Assembly: GCF_000745775.1 (NCBI RefSeq)
Contig: NZ_KN050752.1
Location: 419,074-483,073 of the forward strand
Reading direction: 5' to 3'
Source: Flavobacterium sp. ASV13
GTDB lineage: Bacteria; Bacteroidota; Bacteroidia; Flavobacteriales; Flavobacteriaceae
Length of the DNA stretch: 64,000 nt
Made by a program: the position numbers and the translations under genes
Part shown: positions 35,524-44,636 of the stretch, piece by piece
Layout: each line of letters opens with the position of its first letter
How positions within the stretch are numbered: the stretch's first letter is position 1
The notes under the pieces: generated by a model
Seen by the model: only the letters and a program-made list of their open reading frames with translations
Database searches by the model: none
What the model was told of the DNA's origin: nothing

Positions 35524-37431
35524 ATGAAAAACCCTTTTTTTGCGTTATTTTTATTTCTAATTGCCCTTAATTCTTACTCTCAAAAGGTTAATTATAACGT
35601 TACTTCTATTCCAGATAGCCTTAAACAAAATGCAAATGCAGTTGTTCGGCTAGATCAAATGGATATTACTATTGCTTCGCAAAGAAGCATGATTATCAAA
35701 AAACAAAGAATTGTAACCGTTTTAAATGAAAAAGGACTCGGTGATATCGATGCTTATGAGCATTATGATAAAACGACTTCAATAAACAGCATTGAGGCAA
35801 TTGTTTATGACGTAGCGGGCAATGAAATCAAAAAAATCAAGCGTAAAGATTTTAGAGACCAAAGTGCAGTAAGCGGCAGTACGCTTTTTTCAGATAGTCG
35901 GGTAGTTTATTTAAATTATACACCAATTTCATATCCTTTTACGATTGCTTATACATGTGAGACAGAGACTTCAAATACTGCTTTTATACCACGTTGGTAT
36001 TTTTTAGGAGGCTATAATGCAAGCGTTGAGAAATGTATTTTGAATGTTACTTTTCCGAGTGATTTAGGTTTCAAGAAAAAGGAATTTCAGTTTGCTGGAT
36101 TTAATATAAAAAAGACAGAAGAAACCGCTACTAAACTTAGTTATGTGGCATCGAACATTTTGGCTCAAAAAGGAGAAGATTTAAGTCCATCTCCATCTGA
36201 TTTGTTTCCAAAAATTATAATGGGTTTAGAAAAGTTTCATTTAGAAGGTGTCGATGGAACAGCAACAACCTGGGAAGCATTTGGGAAATGGTACGGAGAT
36301 AAAATTTTAACGGGAACAACGACTTTACCAGAAGAAACCAAGGCAAAAATGAAAGCGCTTGTAGGCAATGAAAAAGATCCAATCAAGAAAGCAAAAATCA
36401 TTTACGATTATGTCCAAAAAAAATCAAGATATGTAAATATTGCTATTGGAATTGGCGGATGGAAACCAATGTTGGCCAGCGATGTTGACCGTTTAGGATA
36501 TGGAGATTGCAAAGCATTGTCAAATTATACTAAAGCACTCTTGCAAGCAGTTGATGTACCTTCTTACAACACCATTTTATATGGAGATTCATATAAATCT
36601 AATATTCAGTCTGATTTTGTTTCAATGCAGGGAAATCATATGATATTGGCAATTCCAAATGGAGACAATTATACTTTTTTGGAATGTACAAGTCAAGATG
36701 ATCCTTTTGGCTACCAGGGAACTTTTACAGATGACCGTGATGTTTTGATTGTTAAGCCAGAAGGAGGTGAAATTGTTCGCACAAAGATTTACGAAGACAA
36801 AGGGAACATTCAAAAAGATAAAGGAATTTATACAATTGACGAAAATGGAAACTTTTCAGGTTCTATTTCGATAACTTCTGAAGGCTCGAAATATAATGAG
36901 AAATACAGAATCGAAACGTATCAGCCAACAGAAAAAGAAGCTCATTATAAGGAATATTGGGATAATATCAATAATCTGAAATTAGGCAAAATAACATTTT
37001 CAAACGATAAGGAAAATGTTCGTTTTACTGAAGATGTACAGTTCAGCGCGATAAATTACGCTTCAATTTCAGCAAACAAAATGATTTTTGCCATTGATGC
37101 TTTCAATCAAAATACAGGAAATATAAAACGAATCCGAAACAGAAAAAATCCGTTCCAAATTCAGCGTGGTTTTTTAGATTCTGATGAAATTGAAGTGAAT
37201 CTACCGGCCGGATTTACAATTGAATTTCTTCCTGAAAATTATGAACTCAAAGGAAAATTCGGAGAATACAAAACTGAAATCATCAAAAAAGAGAATAATA
37301 AGCTTGTTTACAAACGAAGCATGTTTTTGAATAAAGGAAAATATTCAAATAAGGAATATGACGAATTTCGTTTGTTTATGGAACAGGTTTCAAAAAATGA
37401 TAATGCAAAAATTATATTGATTAAAAGCTAA
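35524..37431 (+). CDS. DUF3857 and transglutaminase-fold secreted protein, active-site Cys present
   Basis: The 635-residue protein has a signal peptide (about 1-19, SYSQ), an N-terminal DUF3857 beta domain (about 40-240) and a transglutaminase-like core. The nucleophile-type cysteine is Cys329 (GYGDCKALSNY), and a candidate His follows in QGNHMILAIP with an acidic residue in FLECTSQD. So this copy could be enzymatically active, for example on peptides or cell wall. A DUF3858-type C-terminus follows. It heads a group of three related genes, of which the third is decayed. Confidence 0.85.
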   Translation: MKNPFFALFLFLIALNSYSQKVNYNVTSIPDSLKQNANAVVRLDQMDITIASQRSMIIKKQRIVTVLNEKGLGDIDAYEHYDKTTSINSIEAIVYDVAGNEIKKIKRKDFRDQSAVSGSTLFSDSRVVYLNYTPISYPFTIAYTCETETSNTAFIPRWYFLGGYNASVEKCILNVTFPSDLGFKKKEFQFAGFNIKKTEETATKLSYVASNILAQKGEDLSPSPSDLFPKIIMGLEKFHLEGVDGTATTWEAFGKWYGDKILTGTTTLPEETKAKMKALVGNEKDPIKKAKIIYDYVQKKSRYVNIAIGIGGWKPMLASDVDRLGYGDCKALSNYTKALLQAVDVPSYNTILYGDSYKSNIQSDFVSMQGNHMILAIPNGDNYTFLECTSQDDPFGYQGTFTDDRDVLIVKPEGGEIVRTKIYEDKGNIQKDKGIYTIDENGNFSGSISITSEGSKYNEKYRIETYQPTEKEAHYKEYWDNINNLKLGKITFSNDKENVRFTEDVQFSAINYASISANKMIFAIDAFNQNTGNIKRIRNRKNPFQIQRGFLDSDEIEVNLPAGFTIEFLPENYELKGKFGEYKTEIIKKENNKLVYKRSMFLNKGKYSNKEYDEFRLFMEQVSKNDNAKIILIKS

Positions 37432-37468
37432 TAAACTAACCAAAACCAACTAACCAAAGAATTACCAA

Positions 37469-39496
37469 ATGAAATTAATCAAGATCTTCAGTATTTCAAT
37501 TGTGCTGTTAATCGTTACAAAAACTACAGCACAAGAATTTAAATTAGGAAAAGTATCTGTTGCCGAATTAGAGCAAAAAGTGCATCCAAAAGATTCAGCA
37601 GCGCCGGCCGCTATTTTATATAAAAGAGGAAGAACCAGAATTGAGTACGATGTAAGTGAAGGAGGTTTTGCTACAATGGCCGATGTTGAGGTTCGAATAA
37701 AAGTTTATAAAAAAGAAGGTTATGAATGGGCGAATCAGGCGGTTTGGTATTATAAGCAAGCTAACTTTGTTGAAAAAGTTACTTTTTCAGATGCTTATAC
37801 TTATAATTTAGTGAATGGTAAAGTCGAAAAAACAAAATTAAAACCTGAAGGGATTTTTGATGAAGTGCTAAACAAGTTCAAAGCGCAGAAAAAAATTACA
37901 ATGCCTAATGTAAAAGAAGGTTCTGTAATTGAATATAAATATACCATCAAAAGTCCGAGCGACAGAATAATAAGAGAATGGAATTTTCAGGAAACTATTC
38001 CGGTAAATTATTCTGAATTTGGCACTAATATTCCAGAGTATTACGTGTTTAATCCAAGACAAAAAGGCTATGTTTTTCCTAAAATGTCAGTTGAAAAAGG
38101 ACCACGTTCCATTATAATTACAACTAAAGAACGATCAAATGTCGGCAGATTTGGCGGTCCGGTCAGAACTGATTTTTCAACGGACAAATACGATTATACA
38201 GAAACAAGAACGACATACGTAGCACAAGATTTTCCAGCTATAAAAGAGGAATCTTTTGTAAACAATATGGACAATTATGTTTCCAGTGTTCAACATGAAT
38301 TAGCGATGATAAAATATCCTAATTCACAGCTGAAAATGTATTCAACAGATTGGGAATCGGTAGTGAAAACAATTTATGATTATGAAACTTTTGGTCCTGA
38401 ATTAAATAAAACAGGATATTATGAAGATGATTTAAAAGCACTTCTTGCCAGAAAAAATACGCCTGAAGAAAAAATCTGGGTGATTTTGAATCATGTAAAA
38501 TCTAGTGTAAAATGGAACGGTTACACTGGTTACGATTGCGATAACGGAGTTAAAAAAGCATACAAAGAAAAAACAGGAAATATTGGCGACATCAATTTAA
38601 TGCTGACTTCAATGCTTCGTTATGCAGGTCTGACTGCAAATCCGGTTTTGTTGAGTACACGTGAAAACGGAATTGCTTTATTTCCTAACAGAACTGCTTT
38701 TGATTATGTAGTTGCTGCTGTCGAAACACCGCAAGGAAATTTATTGTTAGATGCTTCAAATAAATTTTCAACACCAAATATTCTTCCTTTTAGAACCATT
38801 AACTGGACAGGAAGATTGATCCGTAAAGATGGTACTTCTGAAGAGATTGAGCTGACACCTAAAAAAGCATCAAATGATTTTGTTTTTATGATTTATAGTA
38901 TTGATGCTGATGGAAAAATTTCTGGAAAAACCAAAAGACAATACACAGATCACATGGCAATGATTACAAGAGAAAAAATTGATGGTGTTAAAGAAGAAGA
39001 TTATCTTGAAAAATTAGAAAATAAAAGCGGAAAAATTGAGATTAGTGATTATAGCCGAACTAACGAAAAAGATATTTTGTTGCCTGCTATAGAAACATAT
39101 GCCTTTACCGGAAATGATTTATGCGAAATTATTGGGGGTAAAATTTATATTAGTCCAATGCTGTTTTTTACAAATGACAAAAATCCGTTTAAACAGGACG
39201 TACGAGAATATCCGGTTGATTTTGGATTTCCGCAAATGGATAAGTTCAATATCACAATTCAGATTCCTGATGGTTTTGCCGTTGAAACTCTGCCGGCTCC
39301 TGCGGCTATAAATATGCAAGACAATGCAGGAAGTTTTAAATTTAATGTTGCAGCGAGCGGAAACAGTTTGCAAGTAATTATCTCAAATCAAATTAATGAG
39401 GCGATTTTTTCTGCAGAAAAATACGAAATGCTGAAAGAATATTATAAAACAATGATTGCGAAAGAAACTGAAAAAATTGTTTTAAAACGTATATAA
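37469..39496 (+). CDS. DUF3857 paralogue with transglutaminase core lacking Cys and His
   Basis: The 675-residue protein has the same layout as its upstream neighbour: signal peptide (about 1-21, TTAQ), DUF3857 domain (about 50-250) and a transglutaminase-like core. At the position of the catalytic GDCK the sequence is GDIN (Ile375), and the neighbour's NHMILA is FDYVVAA here, so Cys and His are both missing while the Asp region LLLDAS is kept. It is likely an inactive binding version. It lies 37 bases after its neighbour, in the same operon. The C-terminus ends IAKETEKIVLKRI. Confidence 0.83.
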   Translation: MKLIKIFSISIVLLIVTKTTAQEFKLGKVSVAELEQKVHPKDSAAPAAILYKRGRTRIEYDVSEGGFATMADVEVRIKVYKKEGYEWANQAVWYYKQANFVEKVTFSDAYTYNLVNGKVEKTKLKPEGIFDEVLNKFKAQKKITMPNVKEGSVIEYKYTIKSPSDRIIREWNFQETIPVNYSEFGTNIPEYYVFNPRQKGYVFPKMSVEKGPRSIIITTKERSNVGRFGGPVRTDFSTDKYDYTETRTTYVAQDFPAIKEESFVNNMDNYVSSVQHELAMIKYPNSQLKMYSTDWESVVKTIYDYETFGPELNKTGYYEDDLKALLARKNTPEEKIWVILNHVKSSVKWNGYTGYDCDNGVKKAYKEKTGNIGDINLMLTSMLRYAGLTANPVLLSTRENGIALFPNRTAFDYVVAAVETPQGNLLLDASNKFSTPNILPFRTINWTGRLIRKDGTSEEIELTPKKASNDFVFMIYSIDADGKISGKTKRQYTDHMAMITREKIDGVKEEDYLEKLENKSGKIEISDYSRTNEKDILLPAIETYAFTGNDLCEIIGGKIYISPMLFFTNDKNPFKQDVREYPVDFGFPQMDKFNITIQIPDGFAVETLPAPAAINMQDNAGSFKFNVAASGNSLQVIISNQINEAIFSAEKYEMLKEYYKTMIAKETEKIVLKRI

Positions 39497-39499
39497 AAA

Positions 39500-39743
39500 A
39501 TGAAGGTTAAAAGTGTAGCGATTGCAATTTTGCTTATTGTTTTTACAGCAAAAGTAAAAGCACAAAACAAAGAAATCATTTAGACTTTAATTCTTTCAAA
39601 TTTCAAAAATAAAATTCAGATTAGCTGTATAAAAGAAATTAACAATAGTATTTTTGTAGCTGGCGATTATATTTGGATTAAAAAATCTTTTCCAACAAGT
39701 AATTGCCAGCCAAAATGAAAAAATTGTCCTTAAAAAAATATAG
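39500..39743 (+). pseudogene. Remnant of a third DUF3857-family gene
   Basis: Three bases after the previous stop an ATG opens MKVKSVAIAILLIVFTAKVK, a typical signal peptide, but the frame stops at 39581-39583 after 27 codons. The same frame goes on after the stop for about 43 codons to a TGA. In another frame, the last bases before 39743 read LKNLFQQVIASQNEKIVLKK followed by Ile and a stop, clearly like the end of the paralogue (LKEYYKTMIAKETEKIVLKR, Ile, stop). So the start and the end of a paralogous gene survive, with roughly 600 codons lost. The mazG-like gene starts three bases after it. Confidence 0.75.
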
Positions 39744-39745
39744 TA

Positions 39746-40072
39746 ATGGATTTGAAAAATGCTCAACTTGATGTTGATACCTGGATAAAAGAACACGGAG
39801 TTCGATATTTTAACGAATTGACAAATATGGCGCAACTTACAGAAGAAGTAGGTGAAGTTGCCCGAATTATTGCGCGTCGTTATGGAGAACAATCTGAAAA
39901 AGAAAGTGATAAAAACAAAGATTTAGGCGAAGAATTAGCCGATGTTGTTTTTGTGGTTTTATGTTTGGCAAACCAAACCGGAATCGATTTACAAGCTGCT
40001 TTTGACAAAAAAATGGATTTAAAATCGGTTAGAGATAAAGATCGTCACAAAAACAATGATAAATTGAAATAA
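39746..40072 (+). CDS. MazG-like nucleotide pyrophosphohydrolase
   Basis: The 108-residue protein is an all-helical MazG-type fold. The metal-binding acidic motifs are visible as LTEEVGEVARII (about residues 31-42) and LGEELADVVFVVL (about 62-74). Small MazG-like proteins hydrolyse non-canonical or surplus NTPs/dNTPs to monophosphates. Lys/Asp-rich C-terminus. It sits between the decayed DUF3857 gene and aroA. Confidence 0.88.
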   Translation: MDLKNAQLDVDTWIKEHGVRYFNELTNMAQLTEEVGEVARIIARRYGEQSEKESDKNKDLGEELADVVFVVLCLANQTGIDLQAAFDKKMDLKSVRDKDRHKNNDKLK

Positions 40073-40170
40073 TTGTGAAATTTCAGCGTGAATTTTGATT
40101 TACGAACGAGGAGTGTTAAATTGCGCACTCGAATTATGTTTCTCATAATTCGCAACTCATAACTAATATC

Positions 40171-41400
40171 ATGAATTTAAAATTAAGCACGAATTCACCA
40201 TTCACAATTGATGATTCGAAACTAAATATCACAGGTTCTAAAAGCGAAACGAACCGTTTATTGTTACTAAAAGCTTTATTTCCAAATATCACTTTAGCTA
40301 ATACTTCAAACTCAGACGACAGCGAAGTAATGCAAAAAGCGTTAATTGGAAATGATGAAATCGTTGATATTCATCACGCCGGAACTGCAATGCGTTTTTT
40401 GACAGCTTATTTTGCTGTAAACGAAGGCAGAGAAGTGGTAATGACAGGTTCTAGCAGAATGCAGGAACGCCCAATCAAAATTTTGGTTGATACCTTAAGA
40501 CAATTGGGAGTTGAAATCTCTTATGAAAAAGAAGAAGGTTATCCGCCAATTAGAATCAAAGGAAAAAAAGTTACGGCTTCAAAAGTTACTTTGGCAGCAA
40601 ATGTAAGTAGTCAATACATCTCAGCACTTTTATTGGTAGCTTCAAAACTTGAAAATGGTTTAGAGTTGACTTTAGAAGGAGAGATTACTTCGATTCCATA
40701 TATCAAAATGACTTTGGCTTTGTTGACGGATTTAGATATTAAAACAAGTTTTGAAGGAAACGTAATCAAAGTTTTCCCTAAAGAATCTGTTGAATCAAAA
40801 GAAATGGTCGTAGAATCAGATTGGAGTTCAGCTTCTTATTTCTTTAGTCTTGTTGCTTTATCTGAATCTGCTAAAATAACTTTGAGCAGTTACAAAGAAA
40901 ACAGCCTTCAAGGAGATTCAGAATTAGTTTCTCTTTATGAAAAAATGGGTGTAAAAACGACTTTCGAAAACAATAAAATGACTTTGGAAAAAGTTTCTGG
41001 TTTTAATTATCAAGATGTAAATTTTGAATTGAACAACACTCCAGATATTGCACAGACAATCGTAGTAACTTGTTTAGGTTTAGGAATTGGATGCCATTTA
41101 ACAGGTCTTCATACTTTAAAAATTAAAGAAACAGACAGACTTGAAGCTTTAAGAATCGAGTTGACAAAATTAGGAGCGAATATTTCGGTTACAAACGACA
41201 GTTTGACTTTAGTAAAATCTGATAATATCAATCACGATATAAAAATCGGAACTTATAATGATCACCGAATGGCAATGGCTTTTGCACCATTGGCAATTAA
41301 AGTGCCTATTATTATTGAGGATGCAGGAGTAGTTTCAAAATCATACCCAGATTTCTGGAACGATTTAAAAGCGTTAAATTTTCAGGTCTCAGAATTATAG
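40171..41400 (+). CDS. aroA: 3-phosphoshikimate 1-carboxyvinyltransferase (EPSP synthase)
   Basis: The 409-residue enzyme joins PEP to shikimate 3-phosphate, the sixth step of the shikimate pathway. Motifs are GSKSETNR (23-30), HAGTAMRFLTAYF (about 71-83), SRMQERPI, IKETDRLEAL and YNDHRMAMAFAPLAI, all in the right order. A strong terminator follows. It lies outside the Phe/Tyr operon, 10 kb downstream of it. Confidence 0.95.
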   Translation: MNLKLSTNSPFTIDDSKLNITGSKSETNRLLLLKALFPNITLANTSNSDDSEVMQKALIGNDEIVDIHHAGTAMRFLTAYFAVNEGREVVMTGSSRMQERPIKILVDTLRQLGVEISYEKEEGYPPIRIKGKKVTASKVTLAANVSSQYISALLLVASKLENGLELTLEGEITSIPYIKMTLALLTDLDIKTSFEGNVIKVFPKESVESKEMVVESDWSSASYFFSLVALSESAKITLSSYKENSLQGDSELVSLYEKMGVKTTFENNKMTLEKVSGFNYQDVNFELNNTPDIAQTIVVTCLGLGIGCHLTGLHTLKIKETDRLEALRIELTKLGANISVTNDSLTLVKSDNINHDIKIGTYNDHRMAMAFAPLAIKVPIIIEDAGVVSKSYPDFWNDLKALNFQVSEL

Positions 41401-41431
41401 TCAAAAATATTCTTTGCCCAAAAAAATATAG

Positions 41432-41458
41432 CCTCTGGTTGAAACCAGAGGTTTTTTT
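41432..41458 (+). terminator. Intrinsic terminator after aroA
   Basis: CCTCTGGTT and AACCAGAGG pair perfectly across a 2-base loop (GA) and are followed by seven T. Confidence 0.88.
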
Positions 41459-41489
41459 ATGCTTGGTTTTGTTTGTGCTCGCAAAGTTT

Positions 41490-41587
41490 GTCATTTCGAC
41501 GAAGGAGAAATCTCCGCAAGTAACTCCGCAACGAAAATCCAATCTTTGTAGAGCTTCTTGCGGAGATTTCTCCTTCGTCGAAATGAC
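41490..41587. repeat. Perfect 31-base inverted repeat
   Basis: The arms 41490-41520 and 41557-41587 are exact reverse complements and begin GTCATTTCGACGAAGGAG, with a 36-base loop. This word is found in many Flavobacterium intergenic regions (established experience, not checked here). The 382-base gap between aroA and queA also holds a terminator and the queA promoter but no gene. Confidence 0.9.
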
Positions 41588-41687
41588 AATAATATGTTGA
41601 AAATGTTTTTTGTAAATAAAAACACAATTTTAATGGTTCTCGAAACATCAGTAAATCAAGGACTTTTGAAAATAAAAGCCAAAACAC

Positions 41688-41719
41688 TTGACAACGCCTA
41701 TTTCACAATCGTATATTTG
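41688..41719 (+). promoter_or_regulatory. Promoter for queA (TTG, 21 bases, TATATTTG)
   Basis: TTG (41688-41690) and TATATTTG (41712-41719) match both parts of the Bacteroidetes promoter consensus with a 21-base spacer. The start codon is 63 bases further on. This is the best promoter in the window. Confidence 0.75.
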
Positions 41720-41782
41720 CAAGCGATTTAAAATTTTAGATAAAAAAATCTAAGATTGATATTTTAAAATCTAACTTCAAAT

Positions 41783-42832
41783 ATGAAATTATCACACTTC
41801 AATTTCAATTTACCGAAAGAACTTTTGGCTGAATTTCCAGCAGAAAACAGAGATGAATCTCGTTTAATGGTAATTGACCGTAAAAAAAACACTATCGAGC
41901 ATAAAATGTTTAAAGACGTTATCAACTATTTTGATGACGGAGACGTTTTAATTCTTAACAATACAAAAGTTTTCCCTGCGCGTTTGTACGGAAACAAAGA
42001 AAAAACGGGAGCGAGAATTGAGGTTTTCTTATTAAGAGAATTAAATTCTGAGCAAAGACTTTGGGATGTTTTAGTAGATCCTGCTAGAAAAATCCGTATT
42101 GGTAATAAACTTTATTTTGGTGACGATGATTCATTAGTTGCTGAGGTAATTGACAATACAACTTCTCGTGGTAGAACTTTACGTTTCTTATACGATGGTT
42201 CTTATGAAGAATTCAGAAATAAATTAACAGAACTTGGAGAAACTCCAATTCCTAAATACATCAACAGAGAAGTAACTGCTGAAGATGCTGAAAGATACCA
42301 AACAATCTACGCAAAAGAAGAAGGAGCTGTTGCGGCGCCAACTGCTGGTTTGCACTTTTCAAAACACCTTTTGAAAAAATTAGAAATCAAAGGAGTAAAT
42401 TTTGCTGAGGTAACTTTACACGTTGGTTTAGGAACTTTCAATCCAGTTGAGGTTGAAGATTTATCTAAACACAAAATGGATTCAGAAGAATTGATTATTA
42501 ATCAACAAGCTTGTGATATCGTAAACGAAGCTAAAGCAAAGAAAAAACGTATTTGTGCAGTAGGAACAACTTCTATGCGTGCAATTGAAAGTTCTGTTTC
42601 TTCTGCGAATACTTTAAATCCTTACGAAGGATGGACGAATAAATTTATTTTCCCTCCTCACGATTTTAGTATTGCAAACTGTATGATCACAAACTTCCAC
42701 ACACCAAAATCAACATTGTTAATGATGATTTCTGCTTTCTGTGGACATGATTTAATGAAAAAAGCATACGACGAAGCGATCAAAGAAGGATACAAATTCT
42801 ATTCTTACGGAGATGCGATGTTAATTCTTTAA
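41783..42832 (+). CDS. queA: S-adenosylmethionine:tRNA ribosyltransferase-isomerase
   Basis: The 349-residue enzyme adds the epoxycyclopentane ring in queuosine synthesis, using the ribosyl group of SAM on tRNA wobble bases. Visible family motifs are FPAENRDESRLMVIDR (about 16-31), LNNTKVFPARLYG (about 58-70), GAVAAPTAGLHFS and TLHVGLGTFNPV, then ITNFHTPKSTLLMMI. Length and start (MKLSHFNFNLPKELL) are normal. No other queuosine gene is in the window. Confidence 0.95.
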   Translation: MKLSHFNFNLPKELLAEFPAENRDESRLMVIDRKKNTIEHKMFKDVINYFDDGDVLILNNTKVFPARLYGNKEKTGARIEVFLLRELNSEQRLWDVLVDPARKIRIGNKLYFGDDDSLVAEVIDNTTSRGRTLRFLYDGSYEEFRNKLTELGETPIPKYINREVTAEDAERYQTIYAKEEGAVAAPTAGLHFSKHLLKKLEIKGVNFAEVTLHVGLGTFNPVEVEDLSKHKMDSEELIINQQACDIVNEAKAKKKRICAVGTTSMRAIESSVSSANTLNPYEGWTNKFIFPPHDFSIANCMITNFHTPKSTLLMMISAFCGHDLMKKAYDEAIKEGYKFYSYGDAMLIL

Positions 42833-42855
42833 TTAGAATTTATCTTTAAAATAAG

Positions 42856-42888
42856 AACCCGACAGTTTTTTAGAGCTTGTCGGGTTTT
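42856..42888 (+). terminator. Intrinsic terminator after queA
   Basis: AACCCGACA (42856-42864) and TGTCGGGTT (42878-42886) form a perfect stem followed by T. Confidence 0.8.
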
Positions 42889-42908
42889 CTGTTTTTTATT
42901 GGTTTCAA

Positions 42909-43081
42909 GTTTCAGGTTTCAAGTTTGACGTCCGTTATGAAATTTAACCGCAAAGTTCGCAAGGATTTTTGCTCAGTTTGTGTTTGCTAAATGAAAAAGA
43001 ACGCAAACTGAGCAAAAATCCTTGCGAACTTTGCGGTTAAATCACACAAAGCATATCAACATGAAACTTGAAACCTGAAAC
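42909..43081. repeat. Nested inverted repeats (39-base and 18-base arms)
   Basis: The inner arms, 42942-42980 and 43004-43042, are exact reverse complements over 39 bases with a 23-base loop. Outside them, GTTTCAGGTTTCAAGTTT (42909-42926) pairs with AAACTTGAAACCTGAAAC (43064-43081). Together they fill almost the whole 293-base gap between queA and kynU. No gene is present. Confidence 0.9.
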
Positions 43082-43125
43082 AAAATGAACAAAATTTGTT
43101 ATTTTAGCAACCAAAACAAAACAAA

Positions 43126-44400
43126 ATGACTTTTCAAAATACACGCGAATTTGCACGAGGGCTAGATTCGAAAGACACATTAAACCACTATCAGGAACAA
43201 TTTATTTTTCCTAAAGTAAATGATAAACGAGTTATCTATTTTACCGGTAACTCATTAGGATTACAACCAAAACGTACCAAAGCTTACATTGATGAAGTAA
43301 TGAATGACTGGGCAGAATTGGCTGTTGAAGGTCATTTCTATGCCGAAAAACCTTGGTGGGATTATCAGGAAAGATTTGCAGAACCATTGAGTAAAATTGT
43401 GGGCGCGCTTCCATCAGAAGTTACGGTTATGAATACTTTGACTGTAAATCTTCATTTGTTGATGGTTTCTTTTTATCAGCCAAAAGGCAAACGCTATAAA
43501 ATTATCTGTGAAGAAAAAGCTTTTCCGTCTGATCAATATATGTTTCAGAGTCAGGTGAATTTTCATGGATACAAACCAGAAGATGCGATTGTAGAAATTA
43601 AGCGTCGCGAAGGTGAACACAATATTCGTCTTGAAGATGTTTTGGCAAAAATTGAAGAAGTTGGAGATGAATTGGCTTTGGTTTTAATTGGCGGAGTTAA
43701 TTATTATACCGGACAAGTTTTTGACATAAAAACCATTACAGCAGCCGGACAAAAAGCCGGAGCAAAAGTAGGTTGGGATTTAGCGCATGCTGCCGGAAAT
43801 ATCAAATTAGAACTTCACGATTGGAATGTTGATTTTGCTGCATGGTGCAGTTATAAATATATGAATTCAGGACCAGGAAATGCTTCTGGTTGTTTTGTTC
43901 ACGAAAAACATCATAATTCAGATTTACCAAGATTTGCTGGATGGTGGGGACATAACAAAGAACGCCGTTTCAAAATGGAACCAAATTTTGACCCAGTTCA
44001 TGGAGCAGATGGATGGCAGATTAGTAATTTACCAGTTTTGTCTTTAGCGCCTTATTTGGCTTCAGTAGAAATGTTTGCTGAGGTTGGAATGGATACTTTA
44101 ATTGCAAAACGAGATCATATTACCTCTTATTTGGAATTTATTCTTCATGAAATTGATAAAGAAGTAGAAAGTACTTTTGAAATTATTACGCCAACAAATC
44201 CAGAAGAAAGAGCTTCGCAATTATCAGTTTTTCTTCATGGGCAAGGACGAAGCTTATTTGATTATTTAATGAAAAACGGTGTGATTACAGATTGGCGTGA
44301 ACCAAACGTTATTCGTCTTGCACCAGTTCCTTTGTATTCTTCATATGAAGATATGTATGACTTTGGACAAATTCTGAAAAAAGGAATTTTAGGGAAGTAA
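43126..44400 (+). CDS. kynU: Kynureninase
   Basis: The 424-residue PLP enzyme splits kynurenine (or 3-hydroxykynurenine) to (hydroxy)anthranilate and alanine. The PLP lysine is Lys244 in WCSYKYMNSGPGNASG, and the motifs VIYFTGNSLGLQPK, WDLAHAAGNI and FAGWWGHNKERRFKM are typical. In bacteria with kmo it works in the kynurenine route to NAD; kmo is in this window at 60.7 kb, but I do not see tryptophan dioxygenase or hydroxyanthranilate dioxygenase here. Flanked by long inverted repeats on both sides and so probably transcribed alone. Confidence 0.94.
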   Translation: MTFQNTREFARGLDSKDTLNHYQEQFIFPKVNDKRVIYFTGNSLGLQPKRTKAYIDEVMNDWAELAVEGHFYAEKPWWDYQERFAEPLSKIVGALPSEVTVMNTLTVNLHLLMVSFYQPKGKRYKIICEEKAFPSDQYMFQSQVNFHGYKPEDAIVEIKRREGEHNIRLEDVLAKIEEVGDELALVLIGGVNYYTGQVFDIKTITAAGQKAGAKVGWDLAHAAGNIKLELHDWNVDFAAWCSYKYMNSGPGNASGCFVHEKHHNSDLPRFAGWWGHNKERRFKMEPNFDPVHGADGWQISNLPVLSLAPYLASVEMFAEVGMDTLIAKRDHITSYLEFILHEIDKEVESTFEIITPTNPEERASQLSVFLHGQGRSLFDYLMKNGVITDWREPNVIRLAPVPLYSSYEDMYDFGQILKKGILGK

Positions 44401-44405
44401 AAAAA

Positions 44406-44498
44406 TAATCTCGCAAAGTCGCGAAGACGCAAAGTTTTAATCTTTTTAATCTGTAACTTTAAAAAAAAGCTTTGCGTCTTCGCGACTTTGCGAGATTA
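44406..44498. repeat. Perfect 29-base inverted repeat
   Basis: The arms 44406-44434 and 44470-44498 are exact reverse complements (start TAATCTCGCAAAGTCGCG). It begins six bases after the kynU stop and could stop transcription there. Confidence 0.9.
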
Positions 44499-44636
44499 AA
44501 ACATTAATTATCTAGAGATAGCCTGCGAGAAACTTCGTAAAATCTTCTAATCTTATAAACTTTCCGAAAAATTCTGTAATAAACATTATAGCAGATATTC
44601 CGTATTTTGTAGTGTATAATTTTAAAAACTACAATC

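Noticed and set aside
41490..44498. CRISPR array in the queA-kynU region
   Set aside because: The repeats are inverted pairs of different sequence, with no regularly spaced direct repeats and no cas genes.
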